From Acidobacteriota bacterium (GTDB lineage Bacteria; Acidobacteriota; Terriglobia; Acidiferrales; UBA7541): 64,000 nt of DNA. Shown piece after piece: positions 18,434 to 27,119 of the stretch; the stretch's first letter is position 1; each line of letters opens with the position of its first letter. The DNA lies in NCBI GenBank assembly GCA_003167215.1, contig PMTV01000014.1:174287-238286 (forward strand), read 5' to 3'. Both the position numbers and the translations under genes were made by a program. The notes under the pieces were generated by a model. That model had not been told where the DNA came from. It did not search any database and saw only the letters and a list, made by a program, of their open reading frames with translations.

Positions 18434-19860
18434 CGGCCTACCCCCTCGCCGCTAGTCATGTCTTTGGCAGGCGCACCGGGCGGTTCATCTGTTTTATGAT
18501 CGCCCACCTTTTCTGCGGGCGGCTCTTCATGAATTTCGAACCACCGTCCGTCGACAAAAACGTGCTTCACTTTCGTCTTCTCGTCGAAGATCTCGCCATC
18601 CGTCACAACTAAGTTTGCGATCTTTCCCGGAGCGATGCTTCCCATGCGGCCGCTCACGCCGAGAATCTCGGCCGAGTCGGATGTAAACGCTCGCAAAGCG
18701 GCATCCGGCGCTAGTCCCGCAGCGATCGCTTTCCTGGCATTCTTGAGAATGTCCTTTGGGCCCGATAAACCGCCGGAATAAAACGCGAACTTCACGCCGG
18801 ATTTAGACAGCGCCGCCGGTGTCGAAGGTGCGCGGTCGCGGAAGCGCAACTCCCGCAATGTTTCCTCGCCCTCCGGATCAGCATCCTTTGCGCGCTCCGG
18901 CCATTTCAGGTTCACCAGGACTGGAACTTTTTTAGCCGCGATCGCGTCCGCAACTTCGTATCCATGCTGGCCGCCATAGATCACCGCATTGATTTTCCAT
19001 TCATCCGCAAGGCGCAGCGCGCGCAAAATTTGCACCGAATTGTTGGCCGGTAGCAGAACGATTTCTTTGTCGCGTAGTTCGCGAGCGATAACCTGCTCGG
19101 TGCGGTCATACGGCAAACGCTCAAACTTGGTTTCGTTCGCTTCGTAGATGGGCTCGGCCTGCGCGTACCAATTGCTATCGTCAAACACCTGGCGAATATA
19201 AGCGATCGAGCCCATCAATGAATCCGGGAACGCCCAGAAATTGCCGACAGATGTGAACGAAATCGGAAGCGTGGCCACTGCTTTCACAATGTAGTCGCCA
19301 CGGCGATCGCCGGCGAGGTCAACCAGGGACGCCTGCCCGGGGAAAATTCCGCCATCGGGCATCGTAAGAGCCGTCGTAAAGCCCGCGTTGCGCCAGGTTT
19401 CAATTCGCTTGTCGTCCGTCTTGAATTCGTCCGCCGCCACTCGCCACGGGCTTGTGCCCGGCCGATCCTCCGGGCCCTTCGCAATTTCTCCGGACGGTGC
19501 CGCGCGTCTTCGTCCTCGCCCCGCCGGCGCGCTTTCAGCAGGTTCTTCCTTCGGCAGACCAAGGTCGGTGCCTGCATCGATGAGCCCGGGATAAACGGTC
19601 AAGCCTTTGCCGTCGATTACCCACGCTTCCGGCGGAATCGCGACACTTTCTCCTACCGCTTGAATCAATCCTTTTGCCACCACTACGGTTCCATTATTTA
19701 TCGGCGCGCCCGACCCGGTCACGATACGCGCGTTCGTAATTGCGAAGTATCGCGGTGCGCCCCCCGCTGCTCGCGCCGAGTGGGCCCAGTTAATCAAGCT
19801 CACGATGCACGCCACCATGAGAATTAAAAGCACGTGTCGAAACTCGAATCGGTTCTTCAC
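18430..19860 (-). CDS. Exported amidohydrolase-family protein without the HxH metal motif
   Basis: This is the first gene of the three-gene amidohydrolase operon, 476 residues. It has an N-terminal hydrophobic export signal (VLLILMVACIVSLINWAHSA). The sandwich strands FAITNARIVTGSGAPINNGT and VYPGLIDAGTDLG align with the family, but the D-x-H-x-H motif is replaced by DAGTDLG, so the metal-binding His pair is missing. The C-terminal strand (SIAPGKIANLVVTDGEIF) is normal. It overlaps the next gene by 4 bp (18430-18433). With the third gene it forms a pair of apparently metal-less paralogues flanking an intact one. Confidence 0.85.
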   Translation of the reverse strand: MKNRFEFRHVLLILMVACIVSLINWAHSARAAGGAPRYFAITNARIVTGSGAPINNGTVVVAKGLIQAVGESVAIPPEAWVIDGKGLTVYPGLIDAGTDLGLPKEEPAESAPAGRGRRRAAPSGEIAKGPEDRPGTSPWRVAADEFKTDDKRIETWRNAGFTTALTMPDGGIFPGQASLVDLAGDRRGDYIVKAVATLPISFTSVGNFWAFPDSLMGSIAYIRQVFDDSNWYAQAEPIYEANETKFERLPYDRTEQVIARELRDKEIVLLPANNSVQILRALRLADEWKINAVIYGGQHGYEVADAIAAKKVPVLVNLKWPERAKDADPEGEETLRELRFRDRAPSTPAALSKSGVKFAFYSGGLSGPKDILKNARKAIAAGLAPDAALRAFTSDSAEILGVSGRMGSIAPGKIANLVVTDGEIFDEKTKVKHVFVDGRWFEIHEEPPAEKVGDHKTDEPPGAPAKDMTSGEGVGR

Positions 19861-20179
19861 TTCACCCTCCCCGACAGCGACACTGCACCACCATGCGTAA
19901 TCGGTGCTTACGAAAGCGACTGATACTAGCCGCCAGTCAACCCAAAATCAAGGAAACTGCGCTGCGCTTCAGCGCTGGAACGCGATGAAAAGGGTCGCGT
20001 GCACACCAGGCAGTTCCGATTGCAGATTGCAGTCCGCGATTTCTTATAGGCAGGAACACCGATGCATGGACGCGGCAGCATTCGAAAAATTATCGGAGAT
20101 CGAGTCAGTTCAAAATGAGGAAACCCTCGGCCCGCGCCCGCGGGCCCGAGGAAGCTCGGAGCATCTTCCGGAAAAAAAC
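19861..20179. other. Intergenic region upstream of the amidohydrolase operon
   Basis: This 319-bp stretch lies between the stop of the lipoprotein gene and the start of the amidohydrolase operon, both on the minus strand. It should hold the operon's promoter. I see one strong hairpin (annotated separately at 20125-20151). No convincing coding sequence is present on either strand. Confidence 0.6.
20125..20151 (-). terminator. GC-rich hairpin after the lipoprotein gene
   Basis: A 10-bp GC-rich stem with one bulged base (CCTCGG + CCCG, paired to CGGG + CCGAGG) lies 28 bp past the stop of the lipoprotein gene. On the minus strand it is followed by GGTTTCCTCATTTT. It fits a rho-independent terminator with an imperfect T-tract. 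Confidence 0.45.
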
Positions 20180-22288
20180 TTAAAACTGACGCGCTATTGT
20201 GCCCGTCATCACACGAGAGCTGTCCATTTCCAGCAGCAATGCAGTATTGTCGTCAACGACGAAGTAGGAGAGAGTATTGCTTTGCAACGGTTCGCTGAGC
20301 ACCAACGGATTCCCGCGGCCATTTAAGCCGACGGTGGGCATCGTGCTGGTGTTTGCCAACGCTTGACCGGAAACCACTTTTCCGTTGGTGGCAATGTTAT
20401 TGATGTCCAGCGTGCCGCTCACCGACCCAGCGCTTCCGGCGCTCATCTGGCCCTCGATATCCTGCTCGCCTGCGGAGGTAAGCTCCACTCCTGCCAAGTT
20501 CAATGCGAAGCTTCCTTGCGGTGTCATCGCACCGTTTTGTGTGTAAGCCAATCCAGTTCCCACTCCGACGTTGGTATCCGTTTCCAACAGCACCGCGCCG
20601 GTGGAGGGTGAGCCGTCTGCTGCGACGTAGTTGAACAAGTAAACGGCGAACGACAAGTTTTTGCTGTTCGTCAACGTGATGCCCAATCCAATTCGGCCCG
20701 TATTGGTGTCAGGCAACGAAGCAGTCGCCGACGTAATATTTGGCGTCGTGATGTTGGTCGAACTGGTAGTAGGGCTAGTCAGGCTGCCGTCATCGTTAAG
20801 GTCCAGCACGCCGCCGCCGCCCGTCAGGAAAGCTGCACCGACTCCATATGGATTACCGCTACTGTCCGAACCCCTCACAACAAACACTTGCGACCCACTC
20901 ATGTTGGTCGTTGCGGATGGCGCTCCATAGAAATCGCCGGCGAAAAGCGTGCTCGAACCACCTTCAAGCACTTTCAAGTGCGTAGCATCCACAATGTAAT
21001 ATACAAAAGTGAGAGTGCCGGATGAAACGCCGCCGTTATTCCCGAAATCTGAGTCGAATGTCGGACAATCCAGGAAAAGAGTCCCACGCCCGGTCGCCGG
21101 ATCTGCGGGGCCGAAGCCTCCCTGAACTTGTAAATCCGTCACAGAGACTCCAGCGTTGTTCAAATCCAGAATCCCATTATTCAGTGGGAAAGTATTCTCG
21201 TTGTTTGCCACCACTCTTCCGTCCATGCCTAAGTGAGCTCCATTCTTTTCGAGTCCGGAGACACTGAAGGCATAAGCCCCCAGCGAAAATGGCGCGCCGA
21301 ACTGTGAAGGATCCTGCATATCAATGGTGCCACTGCCCGTCGCGATTGTGTCGAAACGGATTACCAGTGCATGCTGATTTGAAATAAGCGCAAACTGCAA
21401 AACGTCAGTGGAAGTGCCAACGTTCAGATTTGCCGTCGTGCGTCCATCCGGCCCTACGAGGTACGTACTCCCTGCCGCAAATGCCGACATCGTGGGCGCA
21501 GCAAAGCCGCTGTTGATATCCTCGGTTCCCCCCGTAATATTTCCATTCCCATCTGCCGCAAAAGTTCCGGCCACGGACAAGAAACCTGATTTATCGTCTC
21601 CCAAATAAGAAAACGCATACGGCCGGGGATTAGCTTGGTTCACGAGTGAGTTCAAGGAAGCGTTCGAGAAGAGGATCGTCACCGTGGCGGTGCCGGAATT
21701 CCCGCCTGAAGAGGCGCTGATCGTCACCGTTCCGCTCGCCGGAGGCGTAATCGGAGCTGTATATAGCCCGCAGGTCGCTCCATTCGTAATGAATCCGGGA
21801 CTGCCCGAGTTGCCGTTTAAATTTGCTTGCCAAATTGTCGCCGCGCATCCTGCAGCAGTCGTGAATTGCAGGGTTGCGCCCGCAGGCACCGCAACCGCCG
21901 CAGGAGTCACAGCCACAGGCTGCGACGCCACAACATTGATGGTAATCGGTGGGCTCGCGTTTGAACCAGACACAGCCTGGATCGTATCGGTCTCTGGCGC
22001 TCCAGGAGCCGTGAATACGCCGCCAGCAGTGATGGTACCTGTGCCGCTGAGCACAGACCACGTGGCGGAAGTGATGGTCGCCCCCGAATACGCCGTAAAT
22101 TGCGCGATCGACGGTTGGCCGCCATTCGCAGATTCTGGAATGGTCGCCGATCCCGGATAAACCACCAAGCCGCCGACTACCGGCTTGCCGCCTCCGCTTC
22201 CGCCGCTATTCGAGCCGCATGCAGAGAGAAGTAGAGCGCCCGCGATTAAGGCCACAAAAACTGAGCAGCGTACATATTTCCCGGGCAC
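20180..22288 (-). CDS. Large secreted lipoprotein, unknown function
   Basis: This 702-residue protein begins with a signal peptide ending in the lipobox LLLSAC, so it should be lipid-anchored after Cys24. A Gly/Ser linker follows, then an Ig-like bacterial repeat region (residues 40-210, with the motif GTGTITAGGVFTAPG) and a long Gly/Thr/Asn-rich beta-strand part with repeated units of the type (F)AADGNGNITGGTEDIN. Such proteins are common on the Acidobacteriota surface; I do not recognise a function. The start is a GTG whose first base is the last base context of the preceding TAG (overlap at 22288-22290), so translation is coupled to the 165-residue gene upstream. Confidence 0.85.
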   Translation of the reverse strand: MPGKYVRCSVFVALIAGALLLSACGSNSGGSGGGKPVVGGLVVYPGSATIPESANGGQPSIAQFTAYSGATITSATWSVLSGTGTITAGGVFTAPGAPETDTIQAVSGSNASPPITINVVASQPVAVTPAAVAVPAGATLQFTTAAGCAATIWQANLNGNSGSPGFITNGATCGLYTAPITPPASGTVTISASSGGNSGTATVTILFSNASLNSLVNQANPRPYAFSYLGDDKSGFLSVAGTFAADGNGNITGGTEDINSGFAAPTMSAFAAGSTYLVGPDGRTTANLNVGTSTDVLQFALISNQHALVIRFDTIATGSGTIDMQDPSQFGAPFSLGAYAFSVSGLEKNGAHLGMDGRVVANNENTFPLNNGILDLNNAGVSVTDLQVQGGFGPADPATGRGTLFLDCPTFDSDFGNNGGVSSGTLTFVYYIVDATHLKVLEGGSSTLFAGDFYGAPSATTNMSGSQVFVVRGSDSSGNPYGVGAAFLTGGGGVLDLNDDGSLTSPTTSSTNITTPNITSATASLPDTNTGRIGLGITLTNSKNLSFAVYLFNYVAADGSPSTGAVLLETDTNVGVGTGLAYTQNGAMTPQGSFALNLAGVELTSAGEQDIEGQMSAGSAGSVSGTLDINNIATNGKVVSGQALANTSTMPTVGLNGRGNPLVLSEPLQSNTLSYFVVDDNTALLLEMDSSRVMTGTIARQF

Positions 22289-22785
22289 TAGTTGCCCCCC
22301 TTCATTGTCGCCTTCGCGGGGATAAAGTTCCCGCGCGAAACCACGCCACGAATTGGGACGCCTTGCTCGCTCCGAAGTATGAATATGCGGTCTGGGGTCG
22401 TAAGGATTCGCGCTAGCAGCACGCTGCTGCCACCTTCTTTCGCCATCATTCCGGTAATCTCAACGGCGTCGCCAGTTGAAAGGTCTAGAGTTTTCGCGTT
22501 CACATTCGGACTGACTCCCAAGTGTGCATCTAGCATGCCCTGCGCCGTTGCGATCTGGGCGTGCATGCCTCGCAGCGCGCCACTGCTGCTCTGTTCGATA
22601 CTTTGAATCGTGCCCTGAATCTTAATCTCCTTCGCCACGCGATAAGTGCGTTCGGGCAGTGGTCGGCTGACCGCAGAAACGGCTCCCGCAGTTGGTGTCT
22701 GCGCGCTCGCGTGCGGAGCGAAAACAAACGCCGCTGCCAATCCGGCGAGGAAAATTACATCGAACAATCGATACCGCATCATCAT
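22288..22785 (-). CDS. Exported hypothetical protein, OB-fold-like
   Basis: This 165-residue protein has a signal peptide (FLAGLAAAFVFAPHASAQ). The mature part has the pattern of a small beta-barrel (IKIQGTIQSIEQSS, DAVEITGMMAKEGGSSVLLAR) like the DUF5666/nucleic-acid-binding OB fold group. It ends with ILRSEQGVPIRG, which resembles Acidobacteriota exported proteins of unknown role. It overlaps the lipoprotein gene at TAGTG, so the two are very likely one operon and may act together at the envelope. Confidence 0.75.
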   Translation of the reverse strand: MMMRYRLFDVIFLAGLAAAFVFAPHASAQTPTAGAVSAVSRPLPERTYRVAKEIKIQGTIQSIEQSSSGALRGMHAQIATAQGMLDAHLGVSPNVNAKTLDLSTGDAVEITGMMAKEGGSSVLLARILTTPDRIFILRSEQGVPIRGVVSRGNFIPAKATMKGGN

Positions 22786-22989
22786 TTCTCCTTAAACCTA
22801 ATAGGGCTATTTCTTTTTTTGCCGCGGAAAGTTCCGGGTATGCGCTAATTCCACTGTTGCGGGTTCTAAGTGTACCCCGGACTGCTTAGATTCAATCCAT
22901 GACACACGGGTTTCCCGGCGTTGCCGCAAACTCAGACCAACTGGGAAGCCGCGCAATTCTTGTCAGGCGATTCGATTTCTTCTGCGAAC

Positions 22990-25413
22990 TCAATTCCGCA
23001 AGGGTTTGCCAGTTTTCAGCGTGTGCGCCACGCGCTCCTGGGTCTTGCGCTCGCCGCACAGGCTGACGAAAGCTTCGCGCTCTAGATCGAGAATGTATTG
23101 TTCTGAAACCATTTGGGGCGCGCTAAGCGCGCCACCAGCCAGTATGTTCGCAAGGTTGCGGCCGACCACGCCATCGTATTCAGTCGCGAACTCGCCGCGG
23201 ACGAGCATATGGATTGCCAGTTTCGCTGCTGCCAGGAACTCATCGCCAAGCACGCGGATTTCCGCGGGCGCCGGCGGATGATATCCGGCGCGAACCATCG
23301 CCAGCGCGGTCCGCTTTGCGTCCGCCACTTGCCGGTCGCGATTCATGGAAATTAGGTCTGAAGGCCGCAAGAAACCGAGCGAGCGCGCTTCTTCTCCGCT
23401 GGTGGATACTTTCGCCATCGCAATCGTTTCAAAAATGGGCTTCAGCGCGTGAAATAAATCCAGGTTTTCGCCCCCGGCCGAATGCTCGTTCGCGCGAATG
23501 AGCATTTCTTTCGTCCCGCCCCCGCCGGGGACCAAACCCACGCCCGTCTCGACAAGTCCAATATAGGACTCGCCCGTCGCCTGAATCCGCACTGAGTGCA
23601 TACTGATCTCGCATCCGCCGCCAAGCGCCATGCCTTGGGGAGCCGCTACTACCGGACCCGGCGCATATTTTATGGCCATGTTCACACGTTGGAATTGGCG
23701 TACGGCCATGTGAATCTCGTCCCACTCGCCCTCTTGCGCGCCGATCAGCAGGAGCATTAAATTCGCGCCCACGGAAAAATTGGGCGCCTGGTTCGCGATC
23801 ACCATGGCGTCAAAATCCGAACTCAGGCGCGCAATGCCGGCATGGATCATGGCCCCGATATCTCCGCCAATCGAATTCATTTTCGAATGAAATTCGCAGC
23901 AGATGACACCGTCGCCGAGATCGATCAGGCTCGCACCGGCATTGCTCTGCACTACGGCTGTGCGATCCTTCAGCGACTTCAGGAGAATCACTCCTGCCGG
24001 CACTTCCACCGGTTTGAGAACGGCCGTCGCAACGTCGAAATAGCGCGTGCTGCCCTTTTCCGTTTCGTAGAAAACTTTCTTTGGCGTGGCGAGCACTTTC
24101 TCGGCTAATGGCGGTAGCTCTTTGCCGTCGCGTTCAAGAGCTTGGGCCATCCGCTCAACGCCAATCGCGTTCCACATTTCGAACGGGCCAAGTTCCCAGG
24201 CAAAGCCCCAGCGCATCGCGCGATCCACATCCACTATAGTGTTGGCAATTTCCGGCAGGCGTCGCGCGGCGTAAAGGCACATCGCGCTAATTCCGCTCCA
24301 CAAAAACTGATTTGCCTTATCGCCGCCTTTGCCTTCCAGTGCCGGGCCTGCCAGCGCGCGCAATCGCTCGCGTGTGTCTTCAATTCCCTTACCCGCTTCG
24401 ATCGAACCGAACTTCGCTTTCTGGCGTGGCCGGTATTCCACCTTCTTCCAGTCCAGCGTCAGAATTTCCGATTCCCCGCCCTTCTTCACGCGTTTGTAGA
24501 AACCGCCGCCCGTTTTATCGCCAAGCCACCCGCGCGCGACCATTTCTTCCACAAATTTGGGCACGCGATACATTTCGCGCGATTCGTCGTCTGGGGCGTT
24601 TTCATAAATGTTGCGCACCACATTAACCAGCACGTCCAGTCCCACCAAATCTGCCGTCCGAAATGTCGCCGACTTCGGCCAGCCCACCGCCTGCCCCGTG
24701 CACACGTCCACTTCCTCAATCGTCATGTCCATCGCCTGCATCTGCCGCAGCGCATTTAACATCGAGAAAGTACCGATGCGGTTGGCGATGAAATTCGGAG
24801 TGTCTTTTGCCGGCACCACACCCTTGCCCAGCCGCAAATCGCAAATTTCGCTCAGCGATTCCAGCACCTCGGGTTTCGTCTTTGGTCCGGAAATCAACTC
24901 GACCAACTTCATGTAGCGCGGCGGATTAAAAAAATGAGTGCCGGCCCAATGTTGTTGGAAGTCGTCCGAGCGCCCTTCGGCGATCAGTTTGATGGGAAGT
25001 CCTGATGTGTTCGAGGTAACGATAGTTCCCGGCTTCCGAATTGCATCAACCCGCGAGAAAAGGCTCCGCTTGATCTCCAGATTTTCCGCAACAGCTTCGA
25101 TAATCCAATCCACTTCCCCACACCACGTCAGGTTGTCTTCAAAGTTCCCTGGTGTCACCAATCGCGCTGTCTCTGGCGTGAAAAACGCCGCCGGACGCGA
25201 TTTCTTCGCGCCTTCCAACCCCGCGAGCACGATCCGATTTCGCACCGCAGGAGTTTCCAAAGTCATGCCTTTGCGTTTTTCTTCGGCATTCAGCTCGCGT
25301 GGAACCATGTCGAGCAAATAACACGGAATTCCAGCGTTGGCGAGGTGAGCCGCAATACGCGCGCCCATCGTTCCAGCTCCCAGCACAGCCGCTTTTTCGA
25401 TTCGATGCTTCAT
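22990..25413 (-). CDS. fadN: 3-hydroxyacyl-CoA dehydrogenase / enoyl-CoA hydratase (FadN-type)
   Basis: This is a bifunctional beta-oxidation enzyme of 807 residues. The NAD-binding Rossmann segment comes first (KAAVLGAGTMGARIAAHLAN), followed by GTHFFNPPRYMKLVELI, the dehydrogenase C-terminal domains, and then a crotonase domain from about residue 510 (VIANQAPNFSVGANLMLLL for the oxyanion site, MALGGGCEISMHSVRI, GLVETGVGLVPGGGGTKEML). The dehydrogenase-then-hydratase order matches Bacillus FadN rather than E. coli FadB. I start at the ATG 25411-25413, which follows GAGGCACGG; a TTG 21 bp upstream is weaker. It is divergent from the patatin gene. Confidence 0.93.
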   Translation of the reverse strand: MKHRIEKAAVLGAGTMGARIAAHLANAGIPCYLLDMVPRELNAEEKRKGMTLETPAVRNRIVLAGLEGAKKSRPAAFFTPETARLVTPGNFEDNLTWCGEVDWIIEAVAENLEIKRSLFSRVDAIRKPGTIVTSNTSGLPIKLIAEGRSDDFQQHWAGTHFFNPPRYMKLVELISGPKTKPEVLESLSEICDLRLGKGVVPAKDTPNFIANRIGTFSMLNALRQMQAMDMTIEEVDVCTGQAVGWPKSATFRTADLVGLDVLVNVVRNIYENAPDDESREMYRVPKFVEEMVARGWLGDKTGGGFYKRVKKGGESEILTLDWKKVEYRPRQKAKFGSIEAGKGIEDTRERLRALAGPALEGKGGDKANQFLWSGISAMCLYAARRLPEIANTIVDVDRAMRWGFAWELGPFEMWNAIGVERMAQALERDGKELPPLAEKVLATPKKVFYETEKGSTRYFDVATAVLKPVEVPAGVILLKSLKDRTAVVQSNAGASLIDLGDGVICCEFHSKMNSIGGDIGAMIHAGIARLSSDFDAMVIANQAPNFSVGANLMLLLIGAQEGEWDEIHMAVRQFQRVNMAIKYAPGPVVAAPQGMALGGGCEISMHSVRIQATGESYIGLVETGVGLVPGGGGTKEMLIRANEHSAGGENLDLFHALKPIFETIAMAKVSTSGEEARSLGFLRPSDLISMNRDRQVADAKRTALAMVRAGYHPPAPAEIRVLGDEFLAAAKLAIHMLVRGEFATEYDGVVGRNLANILAGGALSAPQMVSEQYILDLEREAFVSLCGERKTQERVAHTLKTGKPLRN

Positions 25414-25536
25414 CCGTGCCTCGCAAAGACCCAAGCGTGCGCGTCGAGGTTACAGAAGCGGAAACCCGCGGTCAACCCGAAGCCCTTGCAACCGCTAAGT
25501 GCGTTACAGTGTCCTATAGAACTAGAGGCGCTACAA

Positions 25537-26430
25537 ATGGGAACTACTTCCAATTGGCTGGGGAAAGCCATTCGCGGCCTGCGTTCATTTGCCTATAACT
25601 CCGGCGGTCCGCGGCCTAAAGTCGGAGTGGCGCTGGGCGGCGGATTCGCGCGGGGCATCGCCCACATTGGCGTTCTGCGCGTCCTGGAACAATACGAGAT
25701 TCCCGTTGATTTCATCGCCGGCACCAGCGTCGGCGCCCTGATTGCCGCCGCCTATGCCAGCGGAACAACCCTCGACGAAATGGCTCGCCAAGGAAGTTTG
25801 ACTCGCTTCCGTGATTTTGGACGCTGGACGCTTTCGCGCATGGGCATGGCTTCCAACGAGCGCCTCGATGATTTCCTCCATCGTTTCACTACCGCGAGAA
25901 GTTTCGCCCAGATGAAAATTCCTTTGGCTATCGTTGCCACCGACTTGCTTTCCGGCGAGTCCGTCCATTTCACCAAGGGAGAGATCAGCCCGGCGCTTCG
26001 AGCTTCTTGCGCTTACCCGGGCCTTTTCCTGCCAGTTGAACATGACGGCCATTTTCTTGTGGACGGATTTCTCACCGAACAAGTGCCTGCACCCGCCCTC
26101 CGCGAAATGGGCGCTGAGGTGATCATTTCGGTTCACTTGGAGCCGGGAATTCTGGATTCGAAGCCGCGCAATACCATCGAAGTGATCAGCCGGGCTTTCT
26201 CAATTATCCAAACGGCTGCGAATCAGCCCTGGCGTGGTGAGACCGACGTGCTCATCGAACCCGGAGTGCACCACATACTCTGGGATGAATTCGTGAAGAC
26301 CCCGCAACTCATTGCCGCAGGGGAAGACGCAACGAATGCCGCCATGCCCCAAATCAAAGCGGTACTGGATCGCGACCCTCAACAGATAGAAGAGGCCCGA
26401 CAAGCTTCCCAAGCCTCCGAGGAAATTTGA
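25537..26430 (+). CDS. Patatin-like phospholipase (RssA/NTE type)
   Basis: This is a cytoplasmic patatin-fold serine hydrolase of 297 residues. The oxyanion Gly-rich loop is VALGGGFARGIAHIGVL, the nucleophile Ser sits in GTSVGALIAA (GxSxG), and the catalytic Asp is in LVDGFLTEQVP (DG-x). Patatins release fatty acids from phospholipids or lysophospholipids, which fits the neighbouring beta-oxidation gene on the other strand. The open frame extends back to 25345 but overlaps the divergent fadN start. The ATG at 25537 has AGAGG nearby and begins MGTTSNWLG, so I prefer it. Confidence 0.9.
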   Translation: MGTTSNWLGKAIRGLRSFAYNSGGPRPKVGVALGGGFARGIAHIGVLRVLEQYEIPVDFIAGTSVGALIAAAYASGTTLDEMARQGSLTRFRDFGRWTLSRMGMASNERLDDFLHRFTTARSFAQMKIPLAIVATDLLSGESVHFTKGEISPALRASCAYPGLFLPVEHDGHFLVDGFLTEQVPAPALREMGAEVIISVHLEPGILDSKPRNTIEVISRAFSIIQTAANQPWRGETDVLIEPGVHHILWDEFVKTPQLIAAGEDATNAAMPQIKAVLDRDPQQIEEARQASQASEEI

Positions 26431-26598
26431 ACCCTGTCGGCTTGGCCTCCCGCTAGTAAGAATACGCCTTGATTTTACCGGGGAGCGCTCGCCGTTCGAG
26501 TACCCGCGTTGCTAACTATCCAATGGATTCCGCGTCGAATGAATTGTGAAGGGCCGAACTTCTCCTGCGATGACCGCTGCAACGCCCCAATCATACGC

Positions 26599-26619
26599 AA
26601 GAAGAGTTCGGCTCTTCTT
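26599..26619. terminator. Perfect hairpin in the convergent gap after the patatin gene
   Basis: AAGAAGAG/CTCTTCTT forms an 8-bp stem around a TTCGG loop. It lies between the patatin gene (plus) and the 87-residue gene (minus), about 70 bp past the stop of the latter, and could end transcription from both sides. The T-tract is poor. Confidence 0.35.
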
Positions 26620-26686
26620 CCGCTAACAATATTCTTTGATTCATATCTGGTGATTCCGAATTTCGGAAGATTTGTAACGTCCTCGT

Positions 26687-26950
26687 TCAACTTGCCGTCG
26701 TAATCTCCACGATCACTGGCTTGCCATTCCCTTTGCCCCGTTTTGTGAGCCATTCGCCCAGTGCCATAGCCAACCGGCCGCGTTCGACGTTCAGCCCCGC
26801 CTCCAGCTTACCCTCGCCCGTTGGCAGCGTGTCGTCGAACTCGGCCGAGCCCGTGAAATTCCGCATGCAAAAGCTGTCTAGCCAATCCAGTGGCGCCGGC
26901 ATTTTCTCGCCGCCGATCAGGACATCCACCTGAAGCTTTTGCGCAAACAT
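26687..26950 (-). CDS. Small conserved-looking protein, unknown
   Basis: This 87-residue protein has a compositionally normal sequence: an N-terminal beta part (KLQVDVLIGGEKMPAPLDWL), SFCMRNFTGSAEFDDTLP, and a C-terminal helix and strand (RLAMALGEWLTKRGKGNGKP then VIVEITTAS). It has no signal peptide or membrane helix. The ATG at 26948-26950 lacks a clear Shine-Dalgarno site. I do not recognise a family. The regular amphipathic pattern makes it more likely to be a gene than a chance frame. Confidence 0.5.
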   Translation of the reverse strand: MFAQKLQVDVLIGGEKMPAPLDWLDSFCMRNFTGSAEFDDTLPTGEGKLEAGLNVERGRLAMALGEWLTKRGKGNGKPVIVEITTAS

Positions 26951-27119
26951 TCTGTGGCAAGTATAACATCGGGCACTCTAAGGCCGTCTGCACGAGGCCG
27001 CTGCCTTGCTTTTCCTCGCTCTGTGACCTAGAATTTTTGGGTAGCCAAGCGCAGAAATAAACGCGACCTGCGGCTCCTGCGAGCCTTGCATTTTCGCGCT
27101 CGAAATCCTCGGAGGTTCG

